Assembly (NCBI GenBank): GCA_003648395.1
Contig: QMPB01000001.1
Span: forward strand, 1 to 39,680
From: Bacteroidota bacterium
GTDB taxonomy: Bacteria; Bacteroidota; Bacteroidia; Bacteroidales; UBA1556
Length of the DNA: 39,680 bases
Direction: 5' to 3'
Shown: one piece after another, positions 15,446 to 24,670 of the stretch
How the letters are laid out: each line of letters begins with the position of its first letter
Numbering within the stretch: position 1 is the stretch's first letter
Program-made: the position numbers and the translations under genes
The notes under the pieces: generated by a model
Seen by the model: the letters and a program-made list of their open reading frames with translations, nothing else
Told to the model about the DNA's origin: nothing
The model's database searches: none

Positions 15446-18400
15446 TTATTTATTACGTGCTTTACTTACTGATATTCTTTTAGCACCTTCGAATGCAATA
15501 ATAAAAGCATCGCTTGAACCATTTTGTTTGATAATAGAACGCTCCTGTGCTGCAGCCTCGTATGTGTCAAAGGATCTACTTGTATAAATAATTAAACCAC
15601 TTGCTCTTGTATAATAGTCGAGTCCATTAGGGCTCAATGATTTCAAGCTTTGAAGCTGATCTCCTTTTCTAACACTCCTAAAGGCTCCTATTTGGACTTT
15701 ATATACAATTTTTGTACTTTCAACTATATTATTACTGGTTTCGTCACTAATTTTTACTGTATTATTAGTTGAAGATGTTTGTTCTGTATTACTACTCGTA
15801 TTATTACCTACTTTATTAGTAGCTTGTTTATCACTTGCTTTATTTGCAGCTTGCTTATTCGTAGTAGTTTTATTACTAGCAACAGTAGTTGTAGTAGCTA
15901 CAATTGTTCTTGCTTTAGTAATACTAATACGTTCACCTTTCTTAAATGCTACTATAAATGCATCACTTATTCCTATTTTTCTTATATTATTTCTTGATGC
16001 AACTGCATCACTCTCATTATTATAAGTGCCTGAGAAGTATCTATAATAACCTTTAGGTGTTCTATTATAAAACAGATCTTGAATATTAAATAATCGAGAA
16101 GAAGTTCTTAAACCACCATAAACACCTATTTGAACACTATAGATTACATTATCGTCATTATATAATTCAGTATTAGCAATGCTTAGGCCTGTATTTTTAG
16201 GAGTATTAGACTCCGCCATTTTTTGTTTTTCAACAGAAGCACCATAATTTGCAACACTCAAGTTATTACTTTTGCTAGCAAGTTTAGTATCTGTATAAGC
16301 ATCTCCATTATCAATTATTCTACGAGCAGCAGCAACACTCATTCTTTGTCCGTTATAATAAGCAACTATAAATGCATCTCTATAACCCACCGAACGAATA
16401 CTTAATTTTGCAATATTAGCATCATCATAATTAACAAATAGACCTGCTAAATATCTAGTATATGCAGAGTTAGATATTACTTCAGCGCAAACTGGCTTTA
16501 TTCCTTTAAAAGTATTTTGTGGTATTTCTTTTTTAAATGCACCTATCTGAACTTTATAAATTAAGCCCATAGGATTTTTAGGATTTACTTTAATTTTTTT
16601 AGACTCAGTATAGAATTCTTCTTTAGATTCTTTTTTATCAGCAATATATACACCTACTATATCTGCTTTCCGTATCTTATATTCTGTAGTTTGTTTTGGT
16701 GTTAAATTATCTGTATTTACCAAATACAATTTATCCAGCTCAATACTTGCGATTGTAGTTTTAGCTGTTACTTCAATCTTATCTTTATTATTAATACTCT
16801 TAGAAGCATTGGTATTATTAGATTCTTTAGCAACTTCTATTTTATCAATAGCAATATTCTCTTTCTCATTATTAGCAATAATAGCTTCTGTTTTCAATAA
16901 TTTCATTGCTTTACGTTGATTACTTATTGCTAACTCAGTATATTGTTTTGCTTGTTCTTCGAATTGCACCTGTACTTCTTCTGATATATCATTTTTTTCA
17001 GCTGATACATTACTACGATCTGCCAAAGCAAAATTTTGATCTGCAATTAGGAAAAATTCCTTAGCCTGATTTCTTATTAATTGATTTGTTGTACCATTAT
17101 ACATACGCATTATTACAACATTTGTACGTTGTATCTCATTTTCAGAAATAAGGCTATTAAGCTTTTCTGCAGTTGTTTTCATTGAATCTGAATACAATCT
17201 CAAATCTTCACTTAAGCTTATAACATTCTGTTTTGAAGACCCTTCAAGAGCATTAGAACTATCTAGTAGTTCAACAGATAATTGTAAATATCTTGTTGAT
17301 TGCTTTTTCAAATCCCCTACTATATTCTTATCACTTATCTTGCTAAAATCTTCTTTTTCAGAATTATGGTCTTTAATATATTTGACCAAATATAGTTCAC
17401 CACCTTCAATGATTCCTCTCTGCTTCTTAAGTTTTGCAATTCTTTTATCAAACTTAACATCCTTAAATCCCTCAAGAATACTAATTTCTTCATCAATAAG
17501 TACTCTTTTTTTAATAATGAGCATATGCTTTGCTTGAGCAACCTGTATATCATTAACATATATTAGGTCTGTTGAGTTACCATAATAATAGTCCTTTACC
17601 ACATCGTTATTATACACATTATTAAGGATGTAATTACTGCTAACAATTTTGTCATCCTTATCAATAGTTGCATCAGCTAGAAAAATATCGTCATCAAAAC
17701 TTACATTTTTAACTAAGTCTATTTCTGCAATTATACTAGTATCCTGTACCGCAATTGAGCTACTTCCTTCAATATAAGTACTTATTGCGTTAAACTCTTT
17801 CATTATATTACCATTCTTATCAATTACTATTCTCTCATTTGTTATCTCTGTATCTTTAGCAATAATTTCCTCATCAATAATTAATATACTATCATTGAGT
17901 AATTCAAGTTCTATATTAACATTTTCTCTTTTCTTTTTGGAAATTTCCAAACTCAATTCATTTTCTAGTTTATCTTGTTTCTGAATTATTTCTGACTTTT
18001 CGTTTAAAATTTCATCTTTAGAAATCTCAAGTTCAATTTTGTTCTCTTTAGCTATATAAAACTCTTCAGAAATTTCATTTTGGTATTCTTCCAAAGGTGT
18101 CTTTTTATTTTCACTATCAATAACTGCAGCATAACTATCCATACTAATAGAAAGAAAATTATTTGCAGTAATATAATTCCGGTTTTCTTTAAACTCCTTT
18201 TTAATGCAAATTATATTGCTATCAACCTGTTTATTGCCTTCATATAATAATCTTGAGTACATTGCCCCAGCAATTGCTTTACGTTGTACTGCAATAAGTT
18301 GCTTGTTTTTATCTTCTAAACTTACTATTAATCCTGCTTTTTCCTTCGGATTATCTGTATTTTCAATTTTTTCTTCTACATTCTTAATATCAATCTTTAC

Positions 18401-21400
18401 ATCTTCAGAAATATCAAAATTTACTTTTGCTAACTGTACACTCTTAGATAGTTTCTGCTTGTTCTCTTTATTTTCTTCGCTTAATTCATTAATTTTATCA
18501 ATAGCAGGTGCTAAGTATTTACTACTAACAGCAATCATTGATTCATCAGTAAATTCTGGAATATAAATAGAATCTTGTTTTATAGCAATAATTACAGCTT
18601 TATTCTGCATTAGCTCTAATTTGCGAATATTTTCATCCAACTGTTTATCTTCACTATTATCTTCACTCTCTGAAACAACTTTCGCAAATTCAGAATTACT
18701 AACTTCTGGCACACTATCAAGCTCATTATAGTGTGCAATTACTACATCTTGAGAAGAATGAGTTTCCTTTTTATCAACAAGAGCCTTCTTCTCTTCATCA
18801 AGTAATGCTAGAGTTTCAAGATCTTTTTTCTTTTCCTGATCATTATCTCCATCTGCTATTTTTGTTAATTCTTCTACTATCTCCAAATTTATTGCCTGAA
18901 GTTTTTCTTCACTTAATTCATCAAATATAGAATTACTCTTAACTTCTAAATATTCTATTTGTACTTCTTCTACTTTTTGAACTACAGTTTTATTATAAGT
19001 TTCATAGCTTTTATCTTCATTATTAGCCAAATACTCTTCATTTTGAATTTTTATTTCTTCCAAAACTTCAATATTCTTATTATTCTCTTTCTGAATATTC
19101 TCTCCTTCTTCTACTTTCTCAATAGCAAAACTAGTCGCCACCTTATAGCTTTTCACCTCTTTATAAAGATTCTTTGCTACTATAATTTCTTCAGGAGTAG
19201 CATTTTCTTCTGTCTTTTCGATCGATGCCATTATTTCATTAGCCTCATCTAACTTCTCCTTATTATTTTTGTGCTCTACTACTGCAACAGTCTTAAGTTT
19301 ATTAATTTTATTATTATTGAGATCAATTGCAACTTCTATACTATCGCTTTTAGATTCAAGTATTACAGTATTAGTTGCAATCAATTTTTCATTCACTTCA
19401 ATATTAGAGCTACTTTCACTATCTGAACTACTATCTTTTCTTGCGATACTAGTGTTTACACCAACACCTACAGCAACTCCAACTCCTTTATTTACACCAT
19501 CAGCACTATTGCTTTTATTGGAAATACTATTATCTTTCTTAGTATTATTAGCGACCTTAGTACTTTTATCAGATTCTTTTTTAGAATTTGATGCCTCAGC
19601 TATTAGCTCCGAATTATCGGTATTACTTATAGTTAATATGGAGTCTTTATTCACATTATCTTGCAATTCTATTTTTGAATTGGCTTTATTATTATTATCA
19701 GCAATGCTTTTATTTACAGATAATTCAATATTATTATTATTTGAATCAGAACTTAAACTCACATTAGCATTTGAGCTTTTATTTACTGTACTATCGTCTT
19801 TATTATCTGCCTTATTTAATTCTAATTTTACTTCTGAGTTTCCCTCAGAATTACCATTAGCATTATTAGACGCTAATATTTCATTAGAATTATTTGCTAA
19901 ATAATAATCATCTAACCTATGTTTTTCTACTAATATATTACTATCAATCATAGCAATTTCGGAAACAGTAACAGTAGAGTCATCTATATAACTACTAGAT
20001 TTCATATAAGATTTTATTAAATCTTCGACATCAGCAATAATACTTTCCTCTTCGTTGGCCTCCTTATTAAGGTTATTATATTCTAATACATTACTAATAT
20101 TTTTATTCTTCTTTTTTTCTAAATCGGATTCTGTTAAAGCAATTAATTCCGTATACTCCTGCCTTTCTTCAGCATCAGTAGTTTTACTAAGCTCTTCATT
20201 ATACATTAATAACTCCTGCCTCAAATCTTTAATTTCAATCAATAATAGTTTACCTTTAAGGTGGTATGTTTTTGATACACTACGCTTTGCAACTACCATT
20301 GCTCGCTGCAGAGAGGTTACCTGCATTACATAATCAGCAACTTTTTCGTTTCGCTTGTTTATATCATTTACATGCTGAAATGCCAATGCAACAGAATCTT
20401 TATTGTCACTATTTGTATATTTGTATATATTCTCTGTTTCAGCAAGAATTGCATTAGCATCAGCTATCATCTCAGTAATCTTTTTATCTAATTTTCCTAC
20501 AATTTCAGTAGAAAGTTCAATCGTTTTTTGATGCTTTTTCAATTCCTCTATGGATTTCTCATCACCTTTTTCTGCTATTTGTTTTGCCAAAACCTTACTC
20601 TCATCTATTATTTTTATAAAATTAGTTTTCTTCTTTTGCAACTCAACTATTTTATAATTAAGTTTTTTATATGAGCTATAGCTAGAATCTATTATTGTTT
20701 CAAAATCCTCTTTATCAGTTAATTGGATAATTTCATTACTATTAGTAGCAACTTCTGGTTCTTCAGTAGATTCCTTAATAGGAATCTTCTTTTTATAATC
20801 ATCTACATTTATATTAGTTTTGAGCTCAGCAATATCTTTCAACAATTTTACAATATCCGTTGCATCTCCTTTATCACGAAAAGCTTTAGCAAAATCTTGT
20901 TCGTTAGCCTCATAGTTAAGCCCAATATGATATACATATATTTCGCCACTAATACTTTTTCTATCTGATGAGAAATACGCCATAGCACCACTAGTATCAG
21001 GCACATAAAATACATCATTGAAAGGAGTATTTGTAGGAAAGTTCATATTCTTACAATCATTCCAAGAGAGCTTACTTACATTAAATGTAGTTTTAAAAAC
21101 ATCATAGCCACCTATACTAGTATGACCTTTTGAGCTAAAGTATAAAGTACTGCCATCCTTTGTTATATATGGGTATGCATCGTCGTAAGGTGTATTAATC
21201 TGAGCGCCTAAATTTTCGGGCTCACCCCAGTCTCCACTAGCCATCAGCTCAGACTTATATATATCCAAACCCATTTCGGCCTTATCACCATAACTTGCAA
21301 AGTATAATACATTATCATTAGGCAGATACACCCCAAAACTAGGAGAAGAGTGCTTCTTATCGTATTTTGTTTTCAATACCGTGGGAACAGCTATAACTCT

Positions 21401-21940
21401 ACCAAAGGATTCTTTAAAATTATAGCTCTTATAAAACGTTTCACTTCTTACTAATTGTTTTTCAATAACATACAGAAGTTTTATATGTGATAATAATAAA
21501 ATTCCATTTTTACATTCCTTAATTCGCTTATCAATATCGAAACTCTTAACATTACGTTTTTTAGCTAAATTTTTATAATTAGTATAAGATGTCTGAGCAT
21601 CAGAAAATCTATAATTTTGATGATATGCTCTTCCCAAATAGTAATGAACTCTATTATCTTCTATAGATAAGTCAATAGCATCAACAAAATATTTTATTGG
21701 CCGAGTTTTATTATCAGGCTCACTATACATCATACATACTCCTAGGCGAAAGTTGTAATCAGCATTCTCGGAGTTATTACTTCTCAATGTTTGATAATAT
21801 GGGTATGCAGCTTTAAAGTTATTCTTTTCAAATAGCTTATTAGCTTCTTTAATGTAGTCATCAACATCAGAGTGATTTTGAGCAACGACATTAAATTGCA
21901 AAAGAAAAATAAACAATATGTAAAATATATGCTTTATCAA
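15446..21940 (-). CDS. Giant exported TPR / PD40 propeller / coiled-coil / triple-SPOR protein
   Basis: 2164 residues. A signal peptide (IFYILFIFLLQFNVVA) ends near residue 21. Residues about 25-160 are TPR-like helical repeats (KLFEKNNFKAAYPYYQTL). Residues about 200-345 contain PD40/WD40-like propeller repeats (LYFASYGDKAEMGLDIYKSE, YPYITKDGSTLYFSSKGHTS). From about 345 to 1790 the chain is very rich in Glu, Lys, Asn and Ser, with long coiled-coil stretches and a low-complexity part near 690-830 containing GVGVAVGVGV. Three SPOR-like domains close the protein (about 1793-1880, 1928-2015, 2075-2160), beginning YKVQIGAFK, YSVQIGVYG and YKVQIGAFR. SPOR domains bind glycan strands lacking peptide stems, so the protein probably bridges to peptidoglycan in the periplasm. 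The TPR-PD40 front recalls PorE of the T9SS. It stands alone behind its own promoter. Confidence 0.82.
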   Translation of the reverse strand: MIKHIFYILFIFLLQFNVVAQNHSDVDDYIKEANKLFEKNNFKAAYPYYQTLRSNNSENADYNFRLGVCMMYSEPDNKTRPIKYFVDAIDLSIEDNRVHYYLGRAYHQNYRFSDAQTSYTNYKNLAKKRNVKSFDIDKRIKECKNGILLLSHIKLLYVIEKQLVRSETFYKSYNFKESFGRVIAVPTVLKTKYDKKHSSPSFGVYLPNDNVLYFASYGDKAEMGLDIYKSELMASGDWGEPENLGAQINTPYDDAYPYITKDGSTLYFSSKGHTSIGGYDVFKTTFNVSKLSWNDCKNMNFPTNTPFNDVFYVPDTSGAMAYFSSDRKSISGEIYVYHIGLNYEANEQDFAKAFRDKGDATDIVKLLKDIAELKTNINVDDYKKKIPIKESTEEPEVATNSNEIIQLTDKEDFETIIDSSYSSYKKLNYKIVELQKKKTNFIKIIDESKVLAKQIAEKGDEKSIEELKKHQKTIELSTEIVGKLDKKITEMIADANAILAETENIYKYTNSDNKDSVALAFQHVNDINKRNEKVADYVMQVTSLQRAMVVAKRSVSKTYHLKGKLLLIEIKDLRQELLMYNEELSKTTDAEERQEYTELIALTESDLEKKKNKNISNVLEYNNLNKEANEEESIIADVEDLIKSYMKSSSYIDDSTVTVSEIAMIDSNILVEKHRLDDYYLANNSNEILASNNANGNSEGNSEVKLELNKADNKDDSTVNKSSNANVSLSSDSNNNNIELSVNKSIADNNNKANSKIELQDNVNKDSILTISNTDNSELIAEASNSKKESDKSTKVANNTKKDNSISNKSNSADGVNKGVGVAVGVGVNTSIARKDSSSDSESSSNIEVNEKLIATNTVILESKSDSIEVAIDLNNNKINKLKTVAVVEHKNNKEKLDEANEIMASIEKTEENATPEEIIVAKNLYKEVKSYKVATSFAIEKVEEGENIQKENNKNIEVLEEIKIQNEEYLANNEDKSYETYNKTVVQKVEEVQIEYLEVKSNSIFDELSEEKLQAINLEIVEELTKIADGDNDQEKKKDLETLALLDEEKKALVDKKETHSSQDVVIAHYNELDSVPEVSNSEFAKVVSESEDNSEDKQLDENIRKLELMQNKAVIIAIKQDSIYIPEFTDESMIAVSSKYLAPAIDKINELSEENKENKQKLSKSVQLAKVNFDISEDVKIDIKNVEEKIENTDNPKEKAGLIVSLEDKNKQLIAVQRKAIAGAMYSRLLYEGNKQVDSNIICIKKEFKENRNYITANNFLSISMDSYAAVIDSENKKTPLEEYQNEISEEFYIAKENKIELEISKDEILNEKSEIIQKQDKLENELSLEISKKKRENVNIELELLNDSILIIDEEIIAKDTEITNERIVIDKNGNIMKEFNAISTYIEGSSSIAVQDTSIIAEIDLVKNVSFDDDIFLADATIDKDDKIVSSNYILNNVYNNDVVKDYYYGNSTDLIYVNDIQVAQAKHMLIIKKRVLIDEEISILEGFKDVKFDKRIAKLKKQRGIIEGGELYLVKYIKDHNSEKEDFSKISDKNIVGDLKKQSTRYLQLSVELLDSSNALEGSSKQNVISLSEDLRLYSDSMKTTAEKLNSLISENEIQRTNVVIMRMYNGTTNQLIRNQAKEFFLIADQNFALADRSNVSAEKNDISEEVQVQFEEQAKQYTELAISNQRKAMKLLKTEAIIANNEKENIAIDKIEVAKESNNTNASKSINNKDKIEVTAKTTIASIELDKLYLVNTDNLTPKQTTEYKIRKADIVGVYIADKKESKEEFYTESKKIKVNPKNPMGLIYKVQIGAFKKEIPQNTFKGIKPVCAEVISNSAYTRYLAGLFVNYDDANIAKLSIRSVGYRDAFIVAYYNGQRMSVAAARRIIDNGDAYTDTKLASKSNNLSVANYGASVEKQKMAESNTPKNTGLSIANTELYNDDNVIYSVQIGVYGGLRTSSRLFNIQDLFYNRTPKGYYRYFSGTYNNESDAVASRNNIRKIGISDAFIVAFKKGERISITKARTIVATTTTVASNKTTTNKQAANKASDKQATNKVGNNTSSNTEQTSSTNNTVKISDETSNNIVESTKIVYKVQIGAFRSVRKGDQLQSLKSLSPNGLDYYTRASGLIIYTSRSFDTYEAAAQERSIIKQNGSSDAFIIAFEGAKRISVSKARNK

Positions 21941-21988
21941 AAAACTATCTTTAGTTAAAACTCTGTTATAGTATAGTATTTACTACAT

Positions 21989-22021
21989 CAAAACTATGAT
22001 TTTTATACTTATAATTAACAA
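21989..22021 (-). promoter_or_regulatory. Promoter of the giant SPOR-protein gene
   Basis: On the minus strand TAGTTTTG (21996-21989) fits TAnnTTTG, with a TTG 22 bases further upstream (22021-22019) at about the expected -33 spacing. The leader to the start at 21940 would be roughly 40-45 nt. Confidence 0.5.
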
Positions 22022-22033
22022 TTTTGTTACATT

Positions 22034-22077
22034 AAAAAAGCACTAAATGTTTTTAATAACAATTTAGTGCTTTTTTT
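22034..22077 (-). terminator. Intrinsic terminator after fabI (symmetrical)
   Basis: A-run plus GCACTAAAT (22040-22048), a 13-base loop, then ATTTAGTGC (22062-22070) plus a T-run. The 9-bp stem extends through A/T pairs and carries a T-run on both strands, so it can act in either direction. On the minus strand it ends the fabI transcript before the promoter of the giant gene. Confidence 0.82.
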
Positions 22078-22174
22078 ACAGCTATATTTTGAATAATATA
22101 TGTATAAAAACCTAACAAACAATGTTTAACAGAGTTTATCTATTATACAAAATCATTAAGTTTATATATAATAA

Positions 22175-23032
22175 TTAATCATCAAAATTGAACTCTCCAT
22201 CTTCTACGGCTTGTTCTATGCTCTTATTATACATTTTCATGGCTCTCCAGCTCATTCCCATGCTTGAAAATCCACCATCATGGTATAAATTCTGCATGGT
22301 AACTTTTCTTGTGAGGTCAGAAAACATAACTATTGTATAATCAGCACATTCATCAGCACTAGCATTTCCTAATGGCGACATTCTTTCTGTAAAATCAATT
22401 AAAGAATCCATTCCTTTAATTCCTTTACCAGCAGTAGTCCTGGTAGGCGATTGAGAAATAGTATTCACTCTAATCTTCTTATCACGTCCGTAGATATAAC
22501 CAAAGCTACGAGCAATAGATTCAAGCATTGCTTTTGCTTCTGCCATGTCGTTATATCCAAATAATGTACGTTGAGCAGCAACATATGATAAAGCCACAAC
22601 AGAACCATATTCATTCATCGCATCAAGTTTACGCGATACTTGAAGCATCTTATGGAAGGATATTGCTGATATATCTATAGTTTTCTGAAAGAAATCGTAA
22701 TTTAGGTCATCATAATTCTTTCCTTTACGCACATTCATCGACATACCTATGGAATGTAATATAAAATCAATCTTTCCACCCAATATCTCTACTGATTTTG
22801 AAATTACCATTTCTAAATCTTCAACACTTGTAGCATCAGCAACAATAATTTCTGAACCTGTTTTCTCTGCTAATTCATTTATTTCTCCAAAACGGAGAGC
22901 CAAAGGTGTATTAGATAAAGTAAATATTGCTCCTTCTTCGTGAGCCTTTTCAGCTGTTTTCCATGCAATAGAATCTTTATCTAAAGCTCCGAAAATAATT
23001 CCTCTTTTCCCTTTTAATAAATTGTATGACAT
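22175..23032 (-). CDS. fabI: Enoyl-[acyl-carrier-protein] reductase FabI
   Basis: Catalyses the last step of each fatty-acid elongation round, NADH-dependent reduction of trans-2-enoyl-ACP. The N-terminus KGKRGIIFGALDKDSIAW has the altered GxxxxxSIA nucleotide motif of FabI rather than the usual SDR TGxxxGIG. The catalytic residues are Y150 and Y160 with K167 (LSYVAAQRTLFGYNDMAEAK), the FabI spacing of Y-x6-K. ILHSIGMS and RVNTISQSPTRTTAGKGI are further family blocks. 285 residues is slightly longer than E. coli FabI (262). It lies 120 bp downstream of a lipoprotein gene on the same strand and is followed by a strong terminator. Confidence 0.93.
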   Translation of the reverse strand: MSYNLLKGKRGIIFGALDKDSIAWKTAEKAHEEGAIFTLSNTPLALRFGEINELAEKTGSEIIVADATSVEDLEMVISKSVEILGGKIDFILHSIGMSMNVRKGKNYDDLNYDFFQKTIDISAISFHKMLQVSRKLDAMNEYGSVVALSYVAAQRTLFGYNDMAEAKAMLESIARSFGYIYGRDKKIRVNTISQSPTRTTAGKGIKGMDSLIDFTERMSPLGNASADECADYTIVMFSDLTRKVTMQNLYHDGGFSSMGMSWRAMKMYNKSIEQAVEDGEFNFDD

Positions 23033-23152
23033 AATAATTATTTCATGTTAATATTCTTACTATCAAATTTTTAATAGTTTTTTTTACAAAAATGATTTTC
23101 TCTTACTGTATTATTTGTATAATCTACTTATAACTGTATATAGTTTAATAAA

Positions 23153-23638
23153 CTATTTACATATTGAATAATCGATGGTTTTTATAAGATTAGCTTCTTT
23201 ATCATAAAATGACCACTCGCCCACTCTATCTCCTTCTATCATATTTCCTTCGTAGAACTTAATTCCATTGCTATACCAAACAGTATAAATTCCACTTTCT
23301 TTACCAACTTTATAAGTTCCTTGTGCAATTAAAGCTCCTTTTTCTTCATAGCCTTTCCAAATCCCATGGCGTAGTGTATCATACATTGGACCTTCTAGCC
23401 ATAAATTACCATTTCGATAATATTGCCATTCGTAATGCATTTCATTATCATTGGCCTTATAACCATACACCAACCTAATACTACCATCATCATACTTTGA
23501 CTTTATAATAGTATCACTCCATTCTTTAAACGCAGTATTTCTATCATCTTCAGTTAGTTTCTTGCTTGAAGTATCACAAGAAACAATTGCTAATGACAGA
23601 AAAATCGAAAAAATAAAACCTTTTATTATTGTATTCAT
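23153..23638 (-). CDS. Lipoprotein with MORN/YwqK-like repeats
   Basis: 161 residues. The signal peptide ends in the lipobox IVSC (C21), so it is a lipoprotein. The mature part contains about four imperfect repeats of the MORN-variant type seen in YwqK-like proteins: YRNGNLWLEGPMYDTLRHG, WKGYEEKGALIAQGTYKVGK, WYSNGIKFYEGNMIEGDRVG and WSFYDKEANLIKTI. Such repeats form beta-hairpins and are common in Bacteroidota surface lipoproteins of unknown role. It lies 40 bp downstream of the OmpH-like gene on the same strand and may be co-transcribed with it. Confidence 0.8.
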   Translation of the reverse strand: MNTIIKGFIFSIFLSLAIVSCDTSSKKLTEDDRNTAFKEWSDTIIKSKYDDGSIRLVYGYKANDNEMHYEWQYYRNGNLWLEGPMYDTLRHGIWKGYEEKGALIAQGTYKVGKESGIYTVWYSNGIKFYEGNMIEGDRVGEWSFYDKEANLIKTIDYSICK

Positions 23639-23678
23639 AAAAAATTAATTCTACTTTAAAATTCAATAATGTGCAATA

Positions 23679-24332
23679 TTAATGTCTGCTTTCGAAATCA
23701 TATTTAGCATTAAGTCTAGTAACTACATCTCCAGTAATGTCCAACTTAGGGTCAGCAGATAATAAACCGCTCATTGAACCGTAGTTTAATATCAATGTAT
23801 AGTTCTTCTCTAATCTATAATTATTAAGAAATGAAATGATTGTATCTGTAACTTCAGAACTAATAGCTTGACGCTGCATAGAACTTTGTTGTCCCAAATT
23901 CTGCTCCATTTCCATTAAACCTTGCTGCTCTTTTTGCAATCTAGCTTCTGTATCTTGTTGCTGCTTAAGAGTTAGCATGCCAGCTTTTGCCTGCTCAATA
24001 TAATTATCATAATCTTCTTTTAACTTACGAGCCTTATATTCATATTTCTTTTGAATTTTAGTTTCAAATGCTTGAATCTTCATACTAGCATCTTGATAAA
24101 ACTTATATTTAGTCATTAAACTATCTGTATTCACATAAGCAATAGAAATCCCAGAAGACGTTGCTGTGCTTTGAGTAGCAACATCAGCTTGAGCTACAGG
24201 TATCTCTTCAATACTCTTTTGTGTTTCTACATTATCAGATTTAGCATCTCCTTCAACAGGTTGATTACACGACTGAAACATAAATAATGATGTACTAATT
24301 GCTGCAATAGCTACTACTTTTGTTAATTTCAT
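23679..24332 (-). CDS. OmpH/Skp-like periplasmic chaperone, probable lipoprotein
   Basis: 217 residues. Signal peptide ending in FQSC (C22), so probably lipidated, unlike soluble E. coli Skp. After a Thr/Ser/Glu linker, ISIAYVNTDSLMTKYKFYQD (about 62-81) is the conserved start of the OmpH core. Two long helices follow (about 82-165, a coiled-coil tentacle rich in Gln, Glu and Lys), then LEKNYTLILNYGSMSGLLSA, the closing strand with the D-I-T pattern. Skp/OmpH proteins hold unfolded outer-membrane proteins in the periplasm. It is divergent from the DUF349 gene, with a 338-bp promoter region between them. Confidence 0.88.
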   Translation of the reverse strand: MKLTKVVAIAAISTSLFMFQSCNQPVEGDAKSDNVETQKSIEEIPVAQADVATQSTATSSGISIAYVNTDSLMTKYKFYQDASMKIQAFETKIQKKYEYKARKLKEDYDNYIEQAKAGMLTLKQQQDTEARLQKEQQGLMEMEQNLGQQSSMQRQAISSEVTDTIISFLNNYRLEKNYTLILNYGSMSGLLSADPKLDITGDVVTRLNAKYDFESRH

Positions 24333-24389
24333 AATTGTTTATTTATTATAATTTATACTTTTTAGATATTCTATTAATATTTGAATTGG

Positions 24390-24397
24390 CAAATATA
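24390..24397 (-). promoter_or_regulatory. -7 box of the OmpH-like gene
   Basis: TATATTTG on the minus strand, an exact match to TAnnTTTG, 58 bp ahead of the start at 24332. Confidence 0.5.
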
Positions 24398-24577
24398 TGA
24401 AAGATATAAGAACTATTACCCGAAAATAATAAGATTTTTATTCAGTTATTCACATGATAGTTTTAATTATATGACTGATTATCTTGGTTTTAATTAATAT
24501 TATTTGTTAATAAACCTATCTTTAATAAAAAAACTGTGCTAAAACAAAAATAAATCTCCATAGAATACAATTATTCA

Positions 24578-24585
24578 TATTTTTG
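24578..24585 (+). promoter_or_regulatory. -7 box of the DUF349 gene
   Basis: TATTTTTG fits TAnnTTTG and lies 86 bp ahead of the ATG at 24671, giving a leader of about 80 nt. Confidence 0.45.
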
Positions 24586-24670
24586 CAGTAATATATTATA
24601 TAACGTATTAAGAAGATACGTTGGAAACTAAGCATTTTAATAATAATCAAGATTTAATCAAACAAGATTG

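Larger units (their letters stand above)
24333..24670. other. 338-bp divergent intergenic region with two promoters
   Basis: AT-rich region between the OmpH-like gene (minus) and the DUF349 gene (plus). It contains a -7 box TATATTTG on the minus strand at 24397-24390 and a -7 box TATTTTTG on the plus strand at 24578-24585. I see no ORF, RNA gene or strong hairpin between them. Confidence 0.55.

Noticed and set aside
19269..19904. 211-codon open frame on the plus strand inside the giant gene
   Set aside because: It is the complement of the Asn/Ser/Glu-rich low-complexity part of the SPOR protein; its Leu/Ser-rich translation is the expected shadow.
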